A DNA stretch of 64,000 nucleotides from Chloranthus sessilifolius. Its lineage: Eukaryota; Streptophyta; Magnoliopsida; Chloranthales; Chloranthaceae. The DNA lies in the NCBI GenBank assembly GCA_021018995.1, contig CM037598.1, forward strand, positions 69,582,671 through 69,646,670, in the 5' to 3' direction. This document shows positions 56,910-64,000 of this stretch, in pieces (positions within the stretch are counted from its first letter, which is position 1; each line of letters starts with the position of its first letter). The notes below the pieces were generated by a model. The model was not told the origin of the DNA. It saw nothing but the letters and a program-made list of their open reading frames with translations, and ran no database searches. A program made the position numbers and the translations under genes.

Positions 56910-59900
56910 TCAAGTGGTTGGAAACAAAGCTGGATATTGTTCCTTCACATCGGCCTCTCTTTCCCATGTAGCTTCCTCGACCGTATGATGGTTCCATCTG
57001 ACAAGTACGAGTGGAATCACTTTCGTTCGCAGTACTTGTTTCTTTCGATCCAAAATCTCCACTGGCTCTTCGATCATGGTCATGTCATCATGCATTTCTA
57101 ACTCTTGACCGATCAACACATGGTCAGGGTCGTTAATGTACTTCCTAAGCATTGATACATGGAAAACATTGTGCACTGAATTGAACAACGGTGGCAATCC
57201 AATACGGTAAGCAACTTCCCCTACTCGTCCCAAAACCTCAAATGGTCCAAGGTAGCGGGGACTTAACTTCCCTCTCTTTCCAAATCTCATCACCCCTTTC
57301 ATAGGTGACACTTTCACAAACATGTGTTCACCCACCTTGTAGTCTACACTCGTCCGCTTGATATCGGCGTAGCTTTTCTGTCTGCTTTGTGCCGTTTTAA
57401 GTTTTGCCCTTATCATACGAACATAGGCTGCATTATCTTCATGTAATTCGGGTCCCAAAATAAACTTCTCACCCGTTTCTTCCCAATTAATGGGCGATCT
57501 ACATCGTCGTTCGTAGAGTGCTTCATATGGTGCTATCCCAATGCACGTCTGAAAACTGTTGTTATATGCAAACTCAATCAAAGGTAGGTGCTGATCCCAT
57601 GATCCTTGTAGCTCTAACATACATGCCCTAAGCATGTCCTCGATAATCTGATTGACCTCTCGATCTGTCTCGGTTTGGATGGAATGTCAGATCGAAATCG
57701 ATCGCGTTCCCATTCCTTCTTGAAATTTCTTCCAGAACTTTGATGTGTACAATGGGTCACGGTCTGAAACAATGCTACTCGAAATCCCATGCAAACGGAC
57801 AATCTCCTTCATATATAGCTGTGCCAGTCTTCCCGCCGTGTACATCGTGTTGTAAGGCAAGAAGTGCGCTGACTTGATCAATCGATCGACCACTACCCAA
57901 ATGGCATTGTATTTCTTGGCAGTATGCGGTAATCCTATAATGAAATCCATCGAGATCGATTCCCACTTCCATTCGGGTATTGGTAAAGGCTGTAATAGTC
58001 CAGCAAGATGCCTATGGTCAATCTTTACCTGCTGACAGGTCAAACACCGTGACACGTATTCGGCCACGTCTTGTTTCAAACCTCTCCACCAATAGTTCTT
58101 TTTCAAGTCTTGGTACATTTTGGTGCTACCAGGGTGGATAGCATAATTTGACTTGTGGGCTTCATCAAGAATCGTTCGTCTTAGTTCGGCATTGTCCGAA
58201 ATGCAAAAAGGGCCCTTAAACAATAAAGAACCATCTTCTTTCACTGAGAAGTCTGGCCTGATGCCTTCAATCACATCTTGATGAATCTTTATTAACATCG
58301 GATCCTTCATCTATAAATCATGGATATGCTCAAATATTACTGATCTCACTGATATGTTAGCCAAAAAGGATCATGTAGCTTTCGACTCAATGTTTGCATC
58401 ATATAGTGCCAGGTCTTCCAATAATTTCCATCGGTGCATACCCAAAATCAAACAAGCTAACTGAGCTGAACTCTTCCGACTCAAAGCGTCGGCTACCACA
58501 TTAGCCTTGCCTGGATGGTACTGTATAGAACAATCATAATCCTTGAGGAACTCCATCCATCTGCACTGTCTCATGTTGAGCTCTTTCTATGTAAATAGGT
58601 ATCGGAGGCTCTTATGATCAGTGAAAATTTCAAACGTCTCCCCATACAAGTAGTGTCTCCAAATCTTCAGCGCGAAAATGACTGCTGCTAGCTCCAAGTC
58701 ATGAGTCAGATAATTTTTCTCATGTTCTTTCAACTGTCTTGATCCGTAAGCTATCACCTTCTTGTGTTGGTTGAGCACGCAACCCAAACCATTGTATGAC
58801 GCATCGCTGTACACCGCATATCCTCCACTGCTTGAAGGAATCACTAGCACTGGAGCTGAAGTGAGTCTCGTCTTAAGTTCTTGAAAACTCTTCTCGCATG
58901 CCTCACTCCACTCGAATCTTGAATCCTTTCATGTCAGCTTCGTGAGAGGTCCCGAAATCCTTGAAAACCCCTCGACGAAACATCGATAATAGCCTGTTAA
59001 CCCAAGAAAACTTCAGACATCGGTCACTGTCTTTGGTTGCTCCCATTTAACCACTGCTTCTATCTTTGCTGGATCTACAGTGACACCGTGCTTTGAGACA
59101 ACATGTCCCAAAAACCTAACCTCTTCCAACCAAAACTCACATTTGTTGAGTTTGGCGTACAATTGGTGTTCACGTAGCGTCTATAGAGCAATCCTCAAAT
59201 GTTCTTCGTGTTCCGTCTTGGATTTGGAGTATATCAAGATATCATCAACGAACACTACGACACAGGAGTCCAAGTGTGGTTTAAACACTCGATTCATCAG
59301 ATCCATAAAAGACGTTAGAGCATTCGTCAACCCAAACGGCATCACAAGGAACTCATAGTGTCCATGCCGTGTCCTGAAAGCTGTCTTCTGAATGTCCTCT
59401 GCCTTGACTCACAACTGATGGTATCTAGATCTCAGATCGATCTTAGAAAAATACTTTGCTCCTTGCAGTTGATCGAACAGATCGTCAATTCTAGGTAAGG
59501 GATAGCAGTTCTTCACAGTGAGTTTGTTCAGTTGTCGATAGTCAATGCATAGTCGCATTGACCCATCTTTCTTCTTGACAAACAAGATCGGTGCTCCCCA
59601 CGGAGACACGCTCGGTCTGACAAACCCCTTATCCATGAGCTCTTGTAGTTGCTCTTTCAACTCCTTCAACTCAGCAGGAGCCATTTTATATGATGCTTTT
59701 GAAACAGGCTCCATTCCCGGTGCTAAGTCGATGGCAAATTCTACTTCTCTCTGGAGGAAATCCAGGCAACTCTTCTGGAAAGACATCAGCGAAGTCTCGC
59801 ACAACTGCTATCTCAGAGATGACATTCTTTTCTTCCTTGTCCTCCTTTAAGAAAGCCAAGTACCCACTGCAACCCTTCTTGATCATCCATTGGGCCCTTA

Positions 59901-60317
59901 CTGCTGAGATCAGTGGCATACGTAATGACCTCACTCCTTGAAATTGAAATGATCTTCTTGTGTTGGGTCTGAAGATGACAACCTTGTTCTTGCAATCGAC
60001 TGTTGCACAATGTTGTGCCAACCAGTCCATGCCAAGGATCACATCAAACCCTTGCATGTTTAGCAGTATCAACTTTGCCTCCAATTCATGCACATCCAGA
60101 TCTCGAATTGCTACGATGATGGATTTGCAAGCTAACTCTGTGTCCACTAACTCTCCAGCCGGAATAGACACAGATAGGACAAAGTCCAATGCCTCTGGAA
60201 CAATCTTCATCCTCTTGGTAAAACGTGGAGTGACGAATGAGTGGGTAGACCCTGGGTCTATCAACACTCTAGCGTCATATCCAACGAAGCATCCTTTCTC
60301 ATATACAGTTAAAGTAC
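56910..60317 (-). pseudogene. pol: pol of element A: protease, RT, RNase H, integrase with chromodomain
   Basis: Exon 2 of gag-pol begins at 60317. Protease: LIDPGSTHSFV and MQGFDVILGMDWL. RT (59409-59804 onward): [29 protein letters not shown] and [17 protein letters not shown] (about 59235). RNase H (58587-58850): [21 protein letters not shown] and [10 protein letters not shown]. Integrase (57687-58310): HHCC zinc region ending CLTCQQ, then SMDFIIGLP and IVSDRDPLY for the two Asp; the Glu region is garbled (QTETDREVNQIIEDML near 57650). The C-terminus (56910-57635) has the GPFEVLGRVGEVAYRIGLP domain and the chromodomain VEILDRKKQVLRTKVIPLVL, then EEATWE. There is one frameshift near 59750; otherwise stops only (e.g. 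before 59409, 58850-58587 and 58574). Confidence 0.93.
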
Positions 60318-60480
60318 CTATAGTATACATACATACATACAATAATTTACACATCAATTTACACCCCTAATTCACATAAATTTAGTGTCTAGACTAAGAA
60401 TCTACCCAACTCCTAATGAATGCACCTTCTCTATCTAGAATTTTAATGAAATTGGAATTTTTTATTTAAAAGAATCTCAC
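60318..60480 (-). other. Predicted 163-bp GT-AG intron at the gag/protease junction of A
   Basis: On the - strand gag ends GTCATCCAAG, then GTGAGATTC...TATACTATAG, then GTACTTTAACTG. Removing it joins codon G|GT (Gly) and keeps one frame from gag (VIQ) into protease (GTLTVYEKG). Unspliced, gag reads 13 more codons and stops at 60443. A regulated gag-pro intron is described for Ogre elements; I know of no standard description for Tekay. It could alternatively be a chance insert. Confidence 0.6.
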
Positions 60481-61843
60481 CTTGGATGACGTCATGCACG
60501 TTCCCTGCTTCCTGAGCAGTGACTGCATAGGCTCTCCCATGAACGATTGGCTTCCGTGCTTGAATGGGTGGTATGCAAGCTGGCCCTTTATCAACCACGG
60601 GGCAGTCTTTGATCAAGTGGCCCACCTTGCCACATCGGAAACAACCCCTGGTTCCCACTCTGCAATCCACTGTCTTATGAGGCTTGCCACACTTGGCACA
60701 AGTCTCTCGAGGCACGGAAGAAACTGTATGAGAACCCTGTGTGACGGTCGCGCCAGTAGACATGGTAGGGCTCTCATAGCGTAAAGGTCTCCCCGACGCA
60801 AGTAGTGGAAATCTCTGTTGGTTATGTTGTTGCGTCGGCCTTCCGAAACCCCCTTGGAATTGTAGTCTCTGATTTTGGGCCACGAACCTCGACTTTTTAT
60901 TCACCGGTTCGTAGTTCCCCGATCTTCCTTGATCATTGCCTCCTCTTTGTTGCTCTCTCTGTCTGTATGTATTATTGTTCTCCTCTTCCACAACTAGTGC
61001 CTTGCTCATGACCTCCTCATAGGTCCTTAATTGAAATGGACCTACTCCTCCTCTAACCTCAGGCTTCAAGCCTTGCTAAAACCTCTTTGACTTCATCACG
61101 TCGGTGGCGACATAATTCGGAGCAAAACGGGCAAGTCGTAGAAACTCAACCCCATATTCCCTCATAGTCATCCTTCCTTGCACCAATTGTAGAAATTGAA
61201 TTTCCAATTTATTTCTCACAACTTTCAGAAAATATTGTTTGTTGAACTCCTCAACAAACTCCTCCCAAGTCCACGGCAACACTGGGGTCTCCTGGGCCCT
61301 ATTCTGTATCACGGACATCCACCAAGGCCCAGCCTCCCCATCTAGCATGTAGGCTGCCCATCTCACACTCTCATCCTTCGTGCATGTCAGCACGCTGAAT
61401 ACCTTCTCCATCTCCATTAACCAATTCTCTGCTGCCATCGTGTCTGCCTGCCCAGAAAACGTAGGAGGTCTCATCCTCCTAAACTCAGTAAAGGATGAAG
61501 GCACAGGCAATGTAGGTCCTACAAGTGGTGTAGGTGGCTGCTGCTCTCTAGCTGCATGCATAATGCAAGGATCTTGTTGGGCCATGTCCATGGTATGCAT
61601 CATCCTTTGGCGCTCCTCTCTATCTTCTTGTCTTTCTCTCACTCTCTCATGTTCTCTCAGATCTTGATCCTGACGATCTCGATCCTCTTCCTCTTGTTGT
61701 CTACTACTGCTGCCCCCTGGAGCCTCACTACCTCCTAAAGGTACTCGATTGGTAGGGGAGATGTAATCATCTCCACTACGCAAACTTCGTTGTTGGCCTC
61801 CCCTTGGTCAGCCCCTTCCTCTAGATGATATTGACGGCTGCAT
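60443..61843 (-). pseudogene. gag: gag of element A
   Basis: ATG at 61841-61843 (MQPSISSRGRG), then TGA at 61808-61810 (probably CGA) and TAG at 61076-61078; otherwise one frame. An Arg/Glu/Gln-rich coiled N-terminal region precedes the capsid domain (FRRMRPPTFSGQADTMAAEN, WLMEMEKVF, WEEFVEEFNKQYFL, MTMREYGVEFLRLARFAP). A basic linker follows, then CAKCGKPHKTVDC and the zinc knuckle CFRCGKVGHLIKDC. Ends in the predicted intron. Confidence 0.92.
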
Positions 61844-61919
61844 TTGAAACTAAAGTTTCGTTAGCAGAAGTCCCTATGTTCTGACAAAAAGAATGATTGT
61901 CAAAATTTCTAAAAGAAAA

Positions 61920-61931
61920 GCTCTGATACCA
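61920..61931 (-). promoter_or_regulatory. Primer-binding site of A (initiator tRNA-Met)
   Basis: Reverse complement TGGTATCAGAGC, a perfect match to the 3' end of plant initiator tRNA-Met, two bases from the 5' LTR edge. Confidence 0.95.
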
Positions 61932-61933
61932 AC

Positions 61934-64000
61934 TGTGACAGCCTGGATTTTGGCACCCCGAAACCCGTGCCATCAGCACGATCATCTTGACTGTGCCCCT
62001 TGACTAAGCACGGAACAATGGTATATCAAGCAACAATAATGAACTGAAAATAGTAATTAGAATTGCAGAATAAATATCATTTTAAAACCTTTCAAAAGAT
62101 AGTTCTACCCTCATGCCTCTGCATGAATGGAGAACCGATCCAAACCATCGATGATAGTTAATCATCACAGATGGTTCGCCCAAAAGAATAATCCCAAAAT
62201 TTAATTATATTGTTTAACCAAAAATCAGGCTTGACATACCAAGCCGCACCAATAATCTCACAAAACTCTCAAAGCTGCGCATAAGAGTCCTCTAGAAGAA
62301 GTACTTCGGAGGTGGCTCTAACTCGTCACCAGGTGCCGGGTCTGACTCACCAGGGTCAACGTCCCCTGAAGCGTCAATAGCTACTAACAATGGACCTGCG
62401 ACGTATAGTCAAAAGGGTGAGCTACATCCTAGCTCAATAGGGAACATAACACAATTGAACATATAAATTACAACTCACATATATTCCATGATATGCCATG
62501 CATGATGTGTCTATGCAGTTACTGATGAAAACAGTTGAAAAGAATCATATTTTATTGGTAGTTTACTCAAGTCTTTTAATTATTCATGAATGACACTGAA
62601 AAGGCCTAAAGCAAAACTTAACCTTTCAACTTAAGTAATCCTCGAGCAATATAGCATCGAGCCCCGATGAGATACCCTTCATCGTCATCTATATAGACAG
62701 TTTTAAACGTATTCCCTGGGAATACAAATAGTACCCAAGCCCCTTTCCCCTGGGGATTGGTGGCGGGGTTTCACTTTTTTCAATTCAACACCCCTGGAGT
62801 GTACTTACAATGTATGGATAAGCCTCCGCACTGGCTTACGATTTCGCCGCCGTATCGGTCACGGATATCCTGCCGCGTCAGTCGTGGGTATCCCGCCACG
62901 TCGGTGGGCTATTCTATCAAACCTCAAATAACAAAAATATTAGGTGTTTTACATATAGTTATTCACCATGTAAGTTTGGTATCTTATATCAGTTAGGCCC
63001 TATCAGACATTATTCAATCATAGATATATCCCTGGGATGTATCCATATACTTGCATCACACCTGATGCTCTTATTACTTCACTTCCTCACCCCCTGGGGA
63101 TGGCTCATTATGATTTCTCTTATAAATGTCACAAACACACCCTTTTCATAAATTCTTAAGCAATTAAAACAGTTTTACATTTGGATTCTATATCACTATA
63201 TACATGCTCTTGTAAAATAAAGTACATGTTCAAGGTGTTCCCTACCTCAAGCCTCTATTTGATCATGCATCAAGGTCCCACGTGGCTCCTTGTGCCCAAG
63301 TTCACACGTACCACCTATGGTACAATATAACACATGCAATACATCACTAAAGATGTAATAAGGAAGGTCCAAGACCCCCCGAAAATCTTGAAGTCAAACT
63401 AAAAAGTCAACAAAACTGGCACAGTCGATTAATCGAACTCCAAAGTCGATTAATCGAATATGATTCGATTAATCGATTCCCAAAATCGATTAATCAAAAT
63501 TCAAAGTCGATTAATCAATTCCCAAAATCAATTAATCAAGATTCCCATTTGATTAATCGAATCCTAATTCGATTAATCGAAATTCTCTACTCTATCCATT
63601 CGATTCTCAATTCGAGTAATCGAATTCCCAAAATCAATTAATCGAACCGAACTCGATTAATCGAAATTCAAACTTGACTAATCGAAATCCCAATTTGATT
63701 AGTCGATTTCCCCAGACTACATTTCTCCATCCACTGGAGGTTCCCAGTTGATTAATCGACTCTAAAATCGATTAATCGAAATTGTGTCTTTTGACTTTTC
63801 AACTTCTTGGCAAAAATCGATTAATCGAATCTCACTTTCGATTAATCGAAATGGCCAGATTCTGCCCCCTTTTGGGCTGTTCTTCCCAATCTTCTTCCAA
63901 CTGATTTCTCGTTCTTTTCTAAGCCATTATCCTATGATTTTATCTATTTCTAACTACAATTTAAACCCTTCAATCTATGCATTTAATTTACAAGAATTTT
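61934..64000 (-). mobile_element. 5' LTR of element A (partial, more than 2067 bp)
   Basis: Colinear with 52841 to about 54920 of the 3' LTR, including mini-ORF 62292-62399, GC-rich repeats around 62840-62920 and array 63424-63851. The sense-strand start of the LTR is beyond the window. Confidence 0.93.

Larger units (their letters stand above)
52841..64000 (-). mobile_element. Tekay/Del-type chromovirus A (5' LTR runs off the window)
   Basis: Reverse-strand element with 3' LTR 52841-55382, PPT 55383-55395, ORF3 remnant, pol, gag, PBS 61920-61931 and 5' LTR from 61934 past the window end. The gag/protease intron, chromodomain integrase end and initiator-Met PBS support Tekay/Del. It inserted into LTR D. 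The target duplication cannot be checked because one side is outside. The two LTRs differ at about 10 of the first 170 positions, mostly C/T or G/A. Confidence 0.93.

Overview
This window looks like intergenic DNA from a large-genome flowering plant. It is AT-rich and almost wholly nested LTR retrotransposons, with no intact host gene. Evidence for a plant: Athila-type Ty3/gypsy elements with a tRNA-Asp-like primer-binding site, Tekay/Del-type chromoviruses with an initiator-Met tRNA primer site, a LINE scrap, and a dead fragment of a CHD1-class chromatin remodeller. Every retroelement gene carries stops or frameshifts. Letters A-H below are my own labels. 

Layout: 1-1709, end of a Tekay-type LTR (A', + strand). 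2380-2767, CHD1/CHR5-like pseudogene exons (- strand). 2822-6456, solo LTR F with target-site duplication (TSD) TCATC. 6911-7521, LINE remnant split by a MITE-like insert. 8806-12796, 5'-truncated Athila-like element H (3' untranslated region plus 3' LTR). 14006-27948, a complete Athila-like element G with TSD GAAAC: LTR, PBS, gag, PR-RT-RH-IN, an intergenic array, ORF3, PPT, LTR. It sits in an older Tat/Athila-type relic read on the - strand (28216-28837). 31438-37218, element E (TSD ACAAA), a deletion derivative keeping the LTRs and only ORF3. 37838-38809 plus 52694-52840, LTR D (+ strand), split by element B (38810-52693, Tekay type, - strand, TSD CTCTA/CTCCA). B's 5' LTR is in turn split by solo LTR C (47863-50844, TSD GGCTA). 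52841-64000, element A (Tekay chromovirus, - strand), inserted into D; its 5' LTR runs off the window. 

The most interesting pattern crosses element families. LTRs carry dense arrays of a short CpG-containing palindrome whose sequence differs by family: CTTTTCGAAAAG in G, CCTNTCGANAGG in H, TCGATTAATCGA in A/A'/F, TTCGATCGATCGAA in E, TTGCCGCGGCAA in B/D. In the three elements that keep an ORF3 gene (G, E, A), a second array of the same family-specific motif lies just upstream of ORF3. In G and E it is followed by a TATA-like sequence. ORF3 belongs to the 'putative plant transposon protein' type and occurs here in both Athila-like and Tekay-like elements. This recalls the VANC anti-silencing proteins and their motif arrays in VANDAL DNA transposons, and suggests an unrecognised cis/trans regulatory or anti-silencing module in LTR retrotransposons. 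That is inference. 

Two further patterns: (i) the Tekay-type LTRs A', A, B and D share a 36-38 codon acidic reading frame after a splice-acceptor-like motif; (ii) element A has a 163-bp GT-AG intron exactly at the gag/protease junction, so unspliced RNA would give Gag and spliced RNA Gag-Pol. All motif, frame and TSD statements come from reading the sequence by eye. Family names rest on recognised motifs, not on searches.
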